A program made the translations under genes and the position numbers. From Mactra quadrangularis (taxonomy: Eukaryota; Mollusca; Bivalvia; Venerida; Mactridae), in the NCBI GenBank assembly GCA_025267735.1, contig CM046296.1, positions 20,300,464-20,364,463 of the forward strand: 64,000 bases of DNA, in the 5' to 3' direction. Below are positions 42,090 through 54,759 of the stretch, in pieces; the stretch's first letter is position 1; each line of letters opens with the position of its first letter. Under the pieces are notes generated by a model. It ran no database searches and was not told where the DNA came from. It worked only from the letters and a program-made list of their open reading frames with translations.

Positions 42090-42160
42090 GTATAGTATAT
42101 CAACCGGAAATTGAACGCTGATAAATTCTATCGGTCGTCTGGATCACCGGAAGTAAACAA
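42090..42160 (+). promoter_or_regulatory. Possible ETS-type promoter patch
   Basis: Two ETS cores, AACCGGAAAT and CACCGGAAGTAA, lie 40 bp apart in a locally CpG-rich stretch. This is 750 bp upstream of the exon candidate at 42907. A 60-codon frame (42111-42293, containing SGSPEVNKKDAIRKYYTEIN) overlaps it and is not recognised. Confidence 0.25.
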
Positions 42161-42906
42161 AAAAGACGCTATAAGAAAATATTATACAGAAATAAACTCT
42201 GTAGAAATCCTGAATATTAGAAAAATGAATGATATTAAGAATTACAATAATGATATCTCCAACAAACGGAACTTTGGCGTTGATTTCAATTAATGAATGG
42301 TTTCTTTTGTATTTATAAACCAAGACAAACTGCGCTTTGTTAATGCAATTCTGTATTGGCGAACAATTTATGTTTGTCATTGAACAAAATCAGCAATGAA
42401 CGCAAAGAAACTAAGCATATCGACAAATAATAAAAATACGTTATTCAATTTAAAATATACAAGTTACAGAATCTAGAAAAAAGTAGCAGCCGTTTATACA
42501 AGCCTCTATTCTTAGTTTGTCAATACAATTTATTTTAAAACTAAACACACCGATATTCTCAGTACTATTCAGTAATTACTGTCTTGTTTTGTCTCCTGTT
42601 CAGTAATTGTGGCCATCAATAAAACTCCCCCACTAATTTTTGAAGTCTATTAATCCATCTTACGTTGTCGGTTGAAACATAAAATTTCCTCCTTCAAGCG
42701 TTCAATAAGCTACCAATGTTGTATGGAACTATTTCAGACAAGGTTGAGTTAACCTACTTTATTGGTTTTCTGTAAATAGCACTGGATCTATTTTTTTGGA
42801 TGCTGTCCATATTTATGTCTTTTTAAAAGGTGTTACGATGCTACTACACCAGTAATCCGGTTAATAAAATTAGAGTGTGGGCTGGATGATTTTGTGTTGT
42901 TCAAAG

Positions 42907-43054
42907 TCGTCCTATTGGCAGGATAATCAATGGCCATGGCAAAGAAGTTCCTATTGAAGAAGAAAGTCCGCAATACCCCCGATCTCAGCGGGCTCTTTTG
43001 AAGGAAGTGAAGACAAAACTCTTAGAAGTGCTGAAAATAAACACTACTAGATAA
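42907..43054 (+). CDS. Possible terminal exon of an unidentified gene
   Basis: After a good acceptor (GATTTTGTGTTGTTCAAAG) the frame reads RPIGRIINGHGKEVPIEEES, PQYPRSQRALLKEV and KTKLLEVLKINTTR-stop. The charged, helical C-terminal half and the codon use look like real protein. AATAAA follows at 43112-43117. There is no ATG in the frame, so upstream exons are required and I could not identify them. No family recognised. Confidence 0.4.
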
Positions 43055-43111
43055 TGTATTTTCTCTTTCAGCTGACTTATGTAAGACAGAATCATCTTAA
43101 AGTGGATGACA

Positions 43112-43117
43112 AATAAA
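43112..43117 (+). terminator. Polyadenylation signal candidate
   Basis: AATAAA 57 nt beyond the stop of the frame at 42907-43054. Confidence 0.35.
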
Positions 43118-43767
43118 GTCGATATATAAAAGAACCAAATCACCAAAAGGCAATTCTTGTAAACTTACGCCGAAGTTACAATGCAAAAACAAACTAAAGT
43201 TTGGAGCATTTTAGGAGTAGGCGTATGATGGTGAATTATTTCTCTGAAGCATGCAAATGGTAACAATAACCTCAAACTTGCAATCTTCAAGGCATATTTC
43301 ACTGATTACAGAGATGTTATCTTGTTCCTTCCAGAAGATAAAGAGCATGAGTGAAAATTTCGATAATTGTTTTTTACATTTATTATTCCCTTATGCTTGC
43401 CAGTTAGAGATTGCGAGGCAAAGCATACTATCAGTGTTATGCATGCATGTGCGTTAAAACTAATTGTTTAATCATGAACATTCACTTAGATTTGCGTAGT
43501 TTTCATAATACCTAATTGACACTCACGTGCGGTCAATAGGAAATGTGGTAATGAATTAAATCTGTTTAAGAGAAATATACTAAATTCATTCAAATGGTTG
43601 ACATGTACATACATAAACTTATATAAAACATGATTGTAGAACTTTACCGAACACGGATGGCTATAAACTATCATAAACAGGCTTAGTGTTGTTATAATTT
43701 TTATCCTTAATGTTACTGTTGGTTCTTTGTTACCTACGGACTAAATTATACCTATCAGCGTGGTCAC

Positions 43768-43838
43768 CATTCTCGTTCCCAGAGGCTATCAAGATTCACG
43801 ATACAAGCGAGGATCTGATAACCTCTGGGTACGAGGAT
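43768..43838. mobile_element. 71-bp miniature element with 10-bp target duplication
   Basis: ATTCTCGTTCCCAGAGGCTA at the left and TAACCTCTGGGTACGAGGAT at the right are inverted repeats over 22 bp with three mismatches. GCGTGGTCAC is directly repeated on both sides (43758-43767, 43839-43848). A 9-10 bp duplication is typical of Mutator-like elements; the assignment is inference. Confidence 0.8.
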
Positions 43839-44624
43839 GCGTGGTCACGTACCAGTCGTTACAACCGCTACGCCCTATTATGACATCCAGGAACCAGTGC
43901 CTGTGATTTCATAGAGTTAAATAGTGTCTTGTTTGTAGTTACAAAATACCATTAGTTATGTAATGTTATACATTTTCACCATATACTTTCTTGGAATAAC
44001 ACGTAACATCATTATATATCATAGAAGGAAACTATTATGTATATTTACCGTCATTTTAAATGAAACGATACATTAAAAATTGATTCTTTTTGTTGTTTTA
44101 TTTCAAACAAGTTCTACAGTAATTCTGAAAAGTTAAATAAGAAACTTTAATTACAAAAAAAAAACGTTGTATAATATCTTTATTTACATCTGAGAAAGAA
44201 TATCAACTTAATCTAAAAGAAAATTACTTTATGCTATAAAGAATATAATGAAAATAATTGACAATGTATGAATCTTGAAATATCTTGTGATATTTGATTT
44301 TTTATGTAGAAATTATCTAGATTTTCATTTGATTAGAAACGAATGAAACACAGTTTAATATCAGAATCCATATACAATGTATATGGTAACATACAATCGT
44401 GCAAAGTATATATATGATCATAAACTTCTTAGTATAGAAGACAATATACAAATATTGTACGATGGAAGAATTCACAAAGTTGAATTCAGTGGTATGAAAC
44501 ATATGGTGTCTTACCGAGCACTGTGCAACGTAATTTCAGTTGCATTAAGGTCATCGTAGGTAACCCACGGTACTTATATGTTATGAACGAGTAATACCCT
44601 GGGTTACCCAGAATGTATCAAGGC

Positions 44625-44755
44625 CGACAATCGTCTTACCTACGTTTCCTGGACATGGCAAGGTATCTAAAGTTTTTACCAAGCCTTTAGCTTAGAACTT
44701 AGCACAGCACATACCCGCACCAGTGAATGACAATTACCGAATGACATTAACGGGT
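44625..44755 (-). repeat. Decayed SINE fragment related to family I
   Basis: CGACAATCGTCTTACC, TTTCCTGGACATGG and CACAGCACATACCCGCACCA match the order of the copies near 12.1 and 15.8 kb. Confidence 0.5.
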
Positions 44756-45651
44756 GTATGCAGGGACAATGGGATTTACAACGCCTTGCTTATTTTCAAG
44801 CTGGAAGTTTTGAAGATTAAAGAATGAGCGAATTTCAATCAAGTCGATTCGCAATTGCTGGGTTGTAAGTCTAACGCATTAAATATCAGATCATGCAAGG
44901 TCAATAGTAGGACTATCTAAAACCATTCAGCAATTTTACTCTATAGGGGTGATGTCAAACCCAACATTCGAAATTCGAAGGGGTCAAACATATTCTACGT
45001 ACGTTCTTCTGTGGCTTCTATAAACTGAACCCTGACTTTATTGTTCTTAAATCCCACTGCACTACACTGGAATTACAAAACTACGATAGCAGCTATTTAT
45101 ATTTTAATTATCCTAGATTCCGGTTTATAAAGTAAGAGTATCGATAAAAGATAAACAATGTCATCAAAACCCTTTCTACTTTATGTTTTCAAGTGATCGT
45201 ATTAAACTGATTGTAGTAGGATAATTATTGAAATAGATCGATATACAAACATCATTGCAATAATATAGGACAGAATATCACATTACCGCTATACTTTACT
45301 TTCAATTACTGTAAATAGGAGAAAAAATACCAGTAACAAATTTATCATTTTTTTGCATCAAAATTTATATTACGTGGTACAGTTTATTCGATTTGTTTGT
45401 ACATACATCACAATTTTGCAATTTTATGTTCACAATTCTTCACGAGTTTGAATCAAGTTGTTTAAGATCGCGAAAACATATGACACTCGAAATTTGTCTG
45501 GTTTACAGTATTTTCCAGCAAGCAGACGGTTGAGAAAATAGATTGGTTCACGTAAAGGATCATCAATCATATCGGAGGATATTATTTGCATTGCGCATTA
45601 ATGTCGTATGCAAATTGATCGTGCTCTTTTTATTTCGATTCTCTAAAGTTT

Positions 45652-45885
45652 CTAAGCATATTTCTTTACCAGACTTGCGTTCAAGAAATCTTTTGTCTCG
45701 TGCACCCTCTGGTGTACAAAGCTACGTTTCTTGGCAAATTTGTAATAATAAAATCTACCATGAGCATTGAGTCGTGTCAGCAGATTCAAAAATGTCTTTT
45801 CCTTAAGTGTTATTAACTTATAATAATCGTTCCTACCAAAGCACAATCTAGAATCAAATCCACAAGGAACACACAATGCAGTCTG
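45652..45885 (-). CDS. Unidentified minus-strand gene: candidate exon 3 (terminal)
   Basis: A 78-codon frame follows an acceptor (TTTTAACTTATAG). It reads QTALCVPCGFDSRLCFGRND, then YYKLITLKEKTFLNLL, NAHGRFYYYKFAKKRSF and NASLVKKYA-stop. AATAAA follows 17 nt later (complement of 45629-45634). It enters in phase 0, matching the end of the candidate exon at 49601-49680. It is basic and aromatic with four cysteines near its start. I do not recognise it. The codon pattern is far more protein-like than random frames around it. Confidence 0.4.
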   Translation of the reverse strand, partial: QTALCVPCGFDSRLCFGRNDYYKLITLKEKTFLNLLTRLNAHGRFYYYKFAKKRSFVHQRVHETKDFLNASLVKKYA

Positions 45886-47028
45886 CTATAAGTTAAAACA
45901 TGTAAATTATTCAAGGAAATGCACGTTGTGCAATGTATTGTCGCTGATGCCTGTGTGCATAGCGACATTAGAACAATTAAAACATTAGTTGGATTTTATA
46001 ATGTACCGGTACGTATCATTGCAAGACACTTGTCGCAGTATTCATCAGGAATTGGAGAAAAAAATGATATCAAAGTTATATGGATCAACATATCCATCTC
46101 AGAGTCGAGTGGTTAAAATGGCCGAATTCAAATTGCAGCATAACAACTCATTTATAAGGGTTCGTGGATTCGAGCAATTATGCTCATGAGAAAAGTAAGC
46201 GTTGCATAATAAAGTATGACAGGGTAGAATTGGTAAATTACAAGAAATATGGTCAGATGAAATGTCAACCTAATGTCTCATACTGATTAAAATTGGCGTT
46301 AATCAAAATCAAACCAAATCAAAGCCTCAAAATACAAATAGTCTGACCTAAACATTGTAAATATGAGTTCTTGTTATGTTATGTTTATGTATATAGTTTG
46401 TTCTATACAGATATAAATAAAGTTTCTCATTTTCCAGAGTTGCAGTCCGTTTATTGATATTGACCAATAAGATCAGACAATTTACGTATTTTATGCAATA
46501 ATCTGTGACACAGAACGTAATGCATCATCTGAGTTGTTGCTATATCAGACACTAAACACGCTGAACGTATAACCCCTAAGTATTCACAGTTTTATTGATT
46601 CGCTAGGTCAGTCAGACGGCTAGTTTGACCATTTTACATTATTTCAGTTACGCGTTCAATACAATCACTTGTTAGACTAACCACTTTCCAAGAAAATGCT
46701 TATTTAAATCGACATAAACATAACTAGTGGAATGAATAGCGAATTACGTGCTGGTCGGCAGACGACAGTTACCTCTGTTTGTCTGGTATTACTATCGACG
46801 TATTGGGGTACAGTAGATTTCGTATTATAGTAATACAGAGAGACAGCAAGTGATTTTTCCAAGCAGACGATTGTTTCATACATTAGTTTACTAATACAAA
46901 CACATTAAGTAAGCTTCGGGATGTTACGTAGTGAAGCCCGGAAAAAGCAGACGATTGTTCAACCAATTGATAAATAAATATAAACAATCATCGGAGTGTT
47001 TCAGCATTTTCCGTCGTAAGTTCGGAAA

Positions 47029-47271
47029 ATGTACGAAAATAACAAAAAAGTTCCGGAGAAAATCAAACACAAACTTGATTTTCTCGGACAGTATCGTATC
47101 GACTATTACACAAACAATACTAAAATTATTTTTCCGTTTGTTCCAGAATCGATTGATATAACAGAATTTGGGCATGCGTACATTGATAGTGATCAGGGAG
47201 AAAACAACGAGAAAATATCCATGAACTGTCTTGAAAATAGATTTTTCTTCCGTTATTATGAAAAGTGCTGA
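47029..47271 (+). CDS. Candidate 80-codon frame or terminal exon
   Basis: Starts MYENNKKVPEKIKHKLDFLG and contains IIFPFVPESIDITEFGHAYI and ISMNCLENRFFFRYYEKC before the stop. AATAAA follows 26 nt later (47297-47302). A very good acceptor, TTTTTCCGTTTGTTCCAG, ends at 47146, so the real exon could be only 47147-47271. GHAYI and a later NC are shared with the exon-like frame of the 1.1-kb array. Function unknown. Confidence 0.33.
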   Translation: MYENNKKVPEKIKHKLDFLGQYRIDYYTNNTKIIFPFVPESIDITEFGHAYIDSDQGENNEKISMNCLENRFFFRYYEKC

Positions 47272-47423
47272 ACCTTCATGTTTGAAAGCTACTAAAAATA
47301 AACCGGTTGGATTATGCTTAGGGTTGGTTATAATGACTACAAAACAACGGTGATTTTAAATCCCACAAGTGAAATGAAAATATACAAAAGGCAAGCCATT
47401 GCCACTGATACTATCTCCACTAA

Positions 47424-48345
47424 TTTCTCTGGACTGGCCTACTTTTTAGCAAGGGTGTCCAAAAATTGAATTTGCTCTTGACTGCCCTACATCTTAGCAA
47501 TAGTGTCTAAATGTTGAATTTGCTCTGGACTGACGTACATCTCAGCATGGGTGTCCAAATATTGAATTTGCTCTTGACTGCCGTACATCTCAGCATGGGT
47601 GTCCAAATATTGAATTTGCTCTTGACTGCCGTACATCTTAGCAAGGGTATCCAAATATTGAATTTGCTCTTGACTGCCGTACATCTTAGCAAGGGTATCC
47701 AAATATTGAATTTGCTCTGGACTGACGTACATCTCAGCAAGGGTATCCAAATATTGAATTTGCTCTGGACTGACGTACATCTCAGCAAGGGTATCCAAAT
47801 ATTGAATTTGCTCCGGACTGACGTACATCTCAGCATGGGTGTCCAAATATTGAATTTGCTCTGGACTGACGTACATCTCAGCAAGGGTATCCAAATATTG
47901 AATTTGCTCTTGACTGCCGTACATCTCAGCAAGGGTATCCAAATATTGAATTTGCTCCGGACTGACGTACATCTCAGCAAGGGTATCCAAATATTGAATT
48001 TGCTCCGGACTGACGTACATCTCAGGAAGGGTATCCAAGTATTGAATTTGCTCCGGACTGACGTACATCTCAGCAAGGGTATCCAAATATTGAATTTGCT
48101 CTGGACTGACGTACATCTCAGCAAGGGTGTCCAAATATTGAATTTGCTCCGGACTGACGTACATCTCAGCATGGGTGTCCAAATATTGAATTTGCTCCGG
48201 ACTGACGTACATCTCAGCATGGGTGTCCAAATATTGAATTTGCTCTGGACTGACGTACATCTCAGCAAGGGTATCCAAATATTGAATTTGCTCCGGACTG
48301 ACGTACATCTCAGGAAGGGTATCCAAGTATTAAATTTGACTTAAA
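47424..48345. repeat. 48-bp minisatellite, about 19 copies
   Basis: The unit (GTACATCTCAGCAAGGGTAT, then CCAAATATTGAATTTGCTCT, then GGACTGAC) repeats every 48 bp with no length change. Variants such as CTCTGG, CTCCGG and CTCTTG recur in blocks. Because 48 is divisible by three, long frames stay open on both strands. The longest (279 codons, minus strand, 47487-48326) encodes 16-residue repeats like YVSPEQIQYLDTLAEM. It has no ATG outside the repeat and is bounded by stops at both array edges, so it is not called a gene. Confidence 0.95.
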
Positions 48346-48536
48346 ACGCAATAAGATTAAAGTCCGCGGACGAGTGAAATCTAAAATCAGCTAATAGTAA
48401 AATAAATTACCAACTGTGAAAAGTATGGACATGAATATCAATGAATATTACAACTTATTCTGATTTAAAGTCATATGATTACAATGAATTCCTCTTAAAG
48501 CATTAAGTACGCAAACTATATAAAAACCTGACCTTG

Positions 48537-48620
48537 ACAAGAGAAGACAAGACAAAATTTTATTCAAAACAATCAAGGCCACCAGCCCAAAATACAACCT
48601 TACAATATACAAACTTGTGT
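48537..48620 (-). repeat. Possible LINE 3' end
   Basis: The complement reads GGGCTGGTGGCCTTGATTG, then TTTGAATAAAATTTTGTCTT, then GTCTTCTC. The end resembles LINE 3' ends with a simple-repeat tail. Confidence 0.35.
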
Positions 48621-49600
48621 GACAGTAACTTATGCTTCCACCTTATTTAGACAACTGACCATGAAGTATGATCATGTGATAAGCAGATTTAAGGATGAAG
48701 GGATCAGAACTCCCTTGTTTACTTTTCAAATGTTGTCATTGACCGCGTTTAATATTACATTGGTTAAACGGTTAAACTGTCTTTGTTTTGACGTAAAAAG
48801 CCACCAACCACCATTGTCCAGAATTGTGGTCCTAAAAAGACCCGCCCAGAATTTCTAAAAGTTGGACCTCAATTGACCTTATAAATTGCATTTTTATATG
48901 TCACAAAATATGGATCTGCCCCGCATGCAGTTATTTAAACATTTTGTAAAAGCCCTTACACATACAGAGTACTTACTGTGACTGTATAAAACACCGCTGT
49001 GAGGAATGTACCGAACACTGCACTAAACAACTAAAATCTATAATAATGATAATTGAATTCAAACAAATAATTGATATAAAGAGAGTAGAATGCAACGGAA
49101 ATTGAATAGTAATGGTATCTATTGTATGAAATGATTTAAAGTAGAAACAAATGAATCAAAATATTACAATCTATCAGTTAGTATGGACACTTGCATCAGA
49201 ATGACTTTTGACGACACGATTGAAAGACTCTGTACTTGTACTTGTTTTATGTCAATTGTCAAATGATATGACGCCATAAGTATTAAATTGTTAGGTAAAT
49301 AAAATATAATGTGACGTATACTTTGAGAGGTATGAGTGAATTCAAAGATTAGCACTTTTACGTATCTTTTCTTCAACTTTATATCTTGCACTATAAGATT
49401 CTTATGGACTGTTTGCTTGTTAACGTTACATAGATTCAATCAACCAAACAATGCTTTTTTTGTACTAAGTAATTTTGTAATTGTTCAATTCTGATGACCG
49501 GGCTAGATCGATAACGTTTAAAGCAAGATGAATGAAATGATTGTATTAATGCATGATTTCTTTCTAGCCGTAAAGGGAGAGAACTACAACAAGCACTTAC

Positions 49601-49680
49601 ATCACTTGACTCTTTCTTTAACTTTTTATGGTGAATATTGAACATCATATTTATAGATGGTTTTATAATGAAAACATGAT
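49601..49680 (-). CDS. Unidentified minus-strand gene: candidate exon 2
   Basis: Between an acceptor (CATCGACTATATAG) and a GTAAGTGC donor, 80 nt read HVFIIKPSINMMFNIHHKKL then KKESSD when entered in phase 1. It leaves in phase 0. The entry phase fits the candidate exon 1 at 56191-56251 and the exit phase fits the exon at 45652-45885. Alone it is weak; the phase agreement of all three raises it. Confidence 0.33.
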
Positions 49681-49744
49681 CTATATAGTCGATGTAAGAG
49701 TTGAGAGACAGTATAGATGGTTGGTTGATGTACCAATACACTTA

Positions 49745-52700
49745 TATTTCATGATGAGTCTCATAAAAATGCATATCTAGAGACATTCTCTTTAATCAAA
49801 TTCGTTTACTAGCCATAAAAGCTATAATTTATATATTAATAGAACGATGGCATTTGGCTGCGTACTCTCAAGCGTATGACAAATAAAATATTTGCCTTTA
49901 TTGAATCTAACAGAACACATTAATAACAATGTTGCATTCTGTAGCAACTTTAGTCTGTTGCTCAAACTTAAGGTACATATGCCTCGTTTATAATAGCTCT
50001 CAAAGTCATGCCCTGTCTTTTAAAATCTTAGTATTTCGACTCTCGTCAAAACTTGTCAGCTTTTCAGAAATAGATAATTTATATGTGACCTCGTTAAATT
50101 CAGCAGGGAATCTGAGTAAATGACCTAAACAAACCTGTACAGAATGTCTGTAAATATGACATCTTTGATAAGTAGGTACCAGTATTGCACAACGACACCA
50201 TTATGAGAATTATGGCGATATTTAAGCAACATATCAATAGGAACTACGCAGGTACTTTTATTATGAGGTCTATATCACAACAAACTGGACTCAAATTTTG
50301 TTTAGAAGTCGTAGACAACACTTGTGGTCAATTGAATCAAAACATAATGGCTGAAGATATGGCATCCATGATGATAATATGAGAATTACAAAGAAGAACT
50401 AAGTTGTCCGGCTAATCAGTAACATAACAACTCACCCGTCTTTCACCACCACGTACTGTACCAGTATTGATGTCTTAAAGACTGGACACAAGACTTTCTC
50501 ATATAGACTATTAATTTATTTCATCAGTAAACGTCCTTCAAAATCCATTACTGAGTTGATCAATTCATAGATTGATGACTGTATCCACTCATTCGTCATA
50601 ATTATATTATAATTGGATGATCCACAATTATTCATCATATAGGTTTGTCAAGCTTTTTACTATCTGAATCATACATTCCATAGTTTCATAGAGAAGTTTG
50701 GTGTGTCGTAGTAAGTTATCCAGTAAGTATACTAATCGTGATTCAGACCATTTTAATAATTAGGTTTGTATGTCGCATTTATCATTATTTGTGTCTTGGA
50801 AACTATGACAATCCTGTTTCAATACAAAATATGCGTAGTCTTGTTTGTCTGTTGTTCCCTTTCAAGTCGTTTGTCAACATTATTTGATTTATTTAGATTA
50901 TCTAAGCAGCTTTTCTGGATTTAATCATTTACTAGTACTGTTTACCCTTCCTTAAGGAAGCAACAATGTCTTCATAAGCAGATGATAATCGGAATTATTG
51001 TAAATGTTCATAAATTTAGCTTATTACCTTTGACTTTGCCGTACTAATGGTTTGTTCATGTCTACAAATGCACATAGTAAAGTAAAACTATCAACCTGTC
51101 ACTACCATGAATATTATAAAACTATCAACAGAGTCTATATGGCGAAATGAGTTAAACCAAATGCTCGATTTAATGATACACAAGAGATAAAGAACATCAT
51201 CAAGGTAATCTCTGATGAACAAAAGTCATTTATAGCAAACTTTAACATACAATTCTAGATTATAGTTCGTTTCAATTATTATGCCCGGGTTTTATATTAC
51301 AAAAAATAAAACTCGACACCCAAACACAGTCTGCGAAATTAGGACATAAAAGTGGTTGCCCGAATAGGTTGATTTAGCATCAAACACCATCTCTTGTTTG
51401 AAGAAATGTTGGTTGCCTAAAAGAAGTTTTCGGTTGCTCGAACTAATAAGAGGTTGTCCCTGGCAACCGAACACCCACTGATTTCGTAGACTACAAACAA
51501 AATCAAATGTATGTCAAGTTGTACGAATAAAGTCTTTGATTCGACAATCATCTGTTTATGTTGACTATAAGAAGGTCTCGTTGTCTAAGGAAGTGGGGGA
51601 AATTGTTATCTTATAGGAAAAGTGTTAAGTGTCAATAGATAGTCTTAAAAGAGAATAATAAGTTCTTGAGGAATGTTAGATGACATTTTGAAGTTATTAC
51701 GAGGAAGACATTAAAGGTCAACGGCTTAATAAAAGGTTGAGTATAGAATAACATGACATACGTATGAATAATTAATGTAAATGAGTTTCTCACATATTAG
51801 AATGCACGTAAATTAGAATGAATGCCGTTTTCCCCTGTTATTAATCAACTGATATATGGACATGTTCTTACGAACCTTTGAGCGTGGGAAGCTAGATAAG
51901 ACTTTAAGTAAAGCCGATGAAAAGTGATACTCTGAAACAAAGTTCAACCCTCGTTGTTCATGAATAAATTCGTTGTTGTTGATGCTGTTGTATTATGTTA
52001 TTTATGTCAGACTAAACTGCTGACAAATATTCATTTATACATTAGCGTTAAGAACATATAAGTACTTAGTGTCTACATATACATCTCCTGAGTATCATGT
52101 TAAGCTATAGGATAATGTCCCTTGGTAATTGTGATAGACTTCAACGACCTAGATATCAGAGGAGCACTAGACAATGTGACTATCTTCCAACACCAAGCAG
52201 ACTAAATACTGGTACAGGGATAACTGAGTCACCAGCAAGACAGTGATAGTCAAAGGATACCAACACAGTCTCTTACTACTCGAATACAATGAACATTCTT
52301 CAGGGTTGTGTTTGCTCAAGTGGTAGCAAATGATGATCAGAAACATTGCTCAAAGCACAAATGGCAGCAATTTACTGATAGTACAGATGTTCTAAAACTG
52401 AGTATTATTTTGTTTTCCAACTTAAACATTTTTATAACCGATTGGACAAATGTATCACTGCTTTCTCCAAAAATGGCAATAAATGGCACCAAAGACCAAA
52501 AACATGCATATATAGTTCCACTACAAAGACTATCTTGGTTATTAAAACAGCATGCGAGTTTTGACGATTATTATGTTCTAAATGCTTAATTTGAGAGGAA
52601 AATGTCCCATTTCCTATTAGGAGCATCGAATTCGATTGTCTTATTTGTGGAACTTAACTGAAAATGCTCTTGTTTTCAGTATACGATATGTCGGTGCAGT

Positions 52701-53420
52701 TTTGTTCAGTAACCCACATCAAATCGATACATTTGTCCCCATCATCTCGCTATAATTAGGACGTACAGTGAAGTAAAATTGATTAAAGAGTTTCCCAAAA
52801 GTAGCATACTTATAGTTATATATATGGGGCTTTTGAAATATCTTTATAGTTAGCGACAGTTTTTGTAACATTACTTTCAATCAACATTGTATATAAAAAT
52901 TATAATTAGTATCGTAAACAGAATTCCTTACTGTGATACTGAAACGATGGAGGTCCAAATGTTTACTTTATAACGAACTTGAACACTTATGACGTGGACG
53001 AGTTAAAAGGATAGTCAGTAACATAATTTAATAACCGTAAATAATTATTTGTATACCATGTGTAAAAATATAATTAATTATCCAGGAGTGCTCGAACTCA
53101 CAAAACCACCAGGTGTCAGCTCCGACAATTCATATAAACATCGTTTTGACTGCTCTACGCTAGAATTTCGTGACTGAAGCACCAGAGTCCACTGTGTTTC
53201 ATGTGGCTTTTACAATACAACAGTTGTGGGATATAAAGACGAAGCACTGTACGCTTCCATGTTTCATCAAATACATCGTGAGTATCATATTAATCTTTCA
53301 CAGAATTAACTCGTGGTTGCTAAATTAAAGTTATTTGTAATTTGTTAAAAATAACCATAGATACTACGAAAACGAACTTGTGAAGATTATGTCATGTAGT
53401 TCCATGACACGATATGACAT
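49745..53420. other. No gene supported
   Basis: AT-rich sequence. Around 50870-50990 a decayed SINE-like segment may be present (TTTTCTGGATTTAATCATTT, TACCCTTCCTTAAGGAAG). The frame at 52308-52589 starts at a non-ATG codon and shows no motif. Confidence 0.4.
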
Positions 53421-53424
53421 TGTA

Positions 53425-53580
53425 AATTATGTATGGCATTGTATGGCATAACATGGTACGGTAAGGTACGGTACGGTGCGGTGCGGTACGGTACGGTATA
53501 TAGTATGGTATGGTATGGTACGGTACGGTACGGTATGGTATGGTTTAGTATGGCGTTTTGTGTCATGTCATGTTATATAT
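53425..53580. repeat. Pentanucleotide array (GGTAC/GGTAT)
   Basis: GGTAC, GGTAT and GGTGC units run almost unbroken from about 53445 to 53555, with decayed TATGG and CATGG units on both sides. Because GGTACGGTACC-like runs contain many GTAC cores, the strand can fold on itself. Confidence 0.9.
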
Positions 53581-54759
53581 AGGGGTCGAAGTTTTTCGTT
53601 CAAGTGATTACAACCTATGTTTTTACAGATGGAACCTTAACCAAACCTTAATACATTGAATTTTAGTTGGTTGAAACATTTTGTATTGAACATAGTTCTA
53701 CATTATGTAATGCTATCAGACAAGTTTATGTTATTCATATATCTCTTACATAAACGTGGTAAGGTATAATATGATATAATCATACTTATTATATGGGAGA
53801 CATTGGTGTGCACGAGTTGACGTCATGTATCATCATTTTACCATTGAAACACTGACCACAGACAACTAAAAATAAGAACTAAACATCTCAGACTAACGTA
53901 ATTTAAATCATACATACAGAAAAAATGATTTTAAGCCAGTGGCGAAATGACCACAGGCTCCATTAGCCACATGCATATTTCTCTTAACAGACCGCATATG
54001 TCTAAAAGCTTTTACAAATAATCCAATGATGATTCAGGAACCGTCGATAACCTGAACGGCGATATACACAATCATCAAGATTTGAGCATTTTGTAGTCGA
54101 CACCGGTTGCTTTAAGCCAATCAAAACAATGCATTTGAGGTCACATGATGAAAACTAAGCGTCGAATAGTCAAATTAGGGGTGCGTGAATGGACTCGTCG
54201 ACGCCATATTTTTTCGGGTTACCTGTTTGTATTACCAGAAAAAACCATTATCAATATATGAACGAGTATCAGTTTCAAGAAAGTTGCAATATAAGACCAG
54301 GAAAAGTGCAAAACTAATAGTATCATGTTTTATTCTTAAAACTCGCATTTGTTGAAACAATGCAAACATATCTTCCCTGCGTTCGGGCAAGTCTTTTTAT
54401 ACATATCGGTGAACGTTCGATTAGCCGGAGTTTGGACAGAACATGTTCTTAAATCTAATACTTCTGTAAGCAATGAATTCATTATAGTTTCTAAGTGACC
54501 AATAGACATGAAAAAGGCTTAATTCTACAATAAAATAGCTATTACAAGTGCACAGTTGCAAAATGTCCAGGACAGCCCTTGTACATGGTTAATACATGAC
54601 TATCTTTAAGTTCAGAAATTACTCTTTCAGTTTCGTTTAAGTTCAATTGAGATTTTGTATTTTGAATCGTTATGTTTGTTAGTACTTCCAACTTAGAGTA
54701 CTCATATGGCATCGCTTAGCATTGTGTCCTGTTGTGAAGCAAGTTTTTTTTCGATTGCA

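Noticed and set aside
47487..48326. 279-codon frame of 16-residue repeats on the minus strand, the longest in the window
   Set aside because: It exists because the unit is 48 bp; two other frames over the same array are almost as long. Stops close it at both array edges and there is no ATG outside the repeat.
47424..48345. CRISPR-like array
   Set aside because: There are no unique spacers; the units are contiguous 48-bp repeats in animal DNA.
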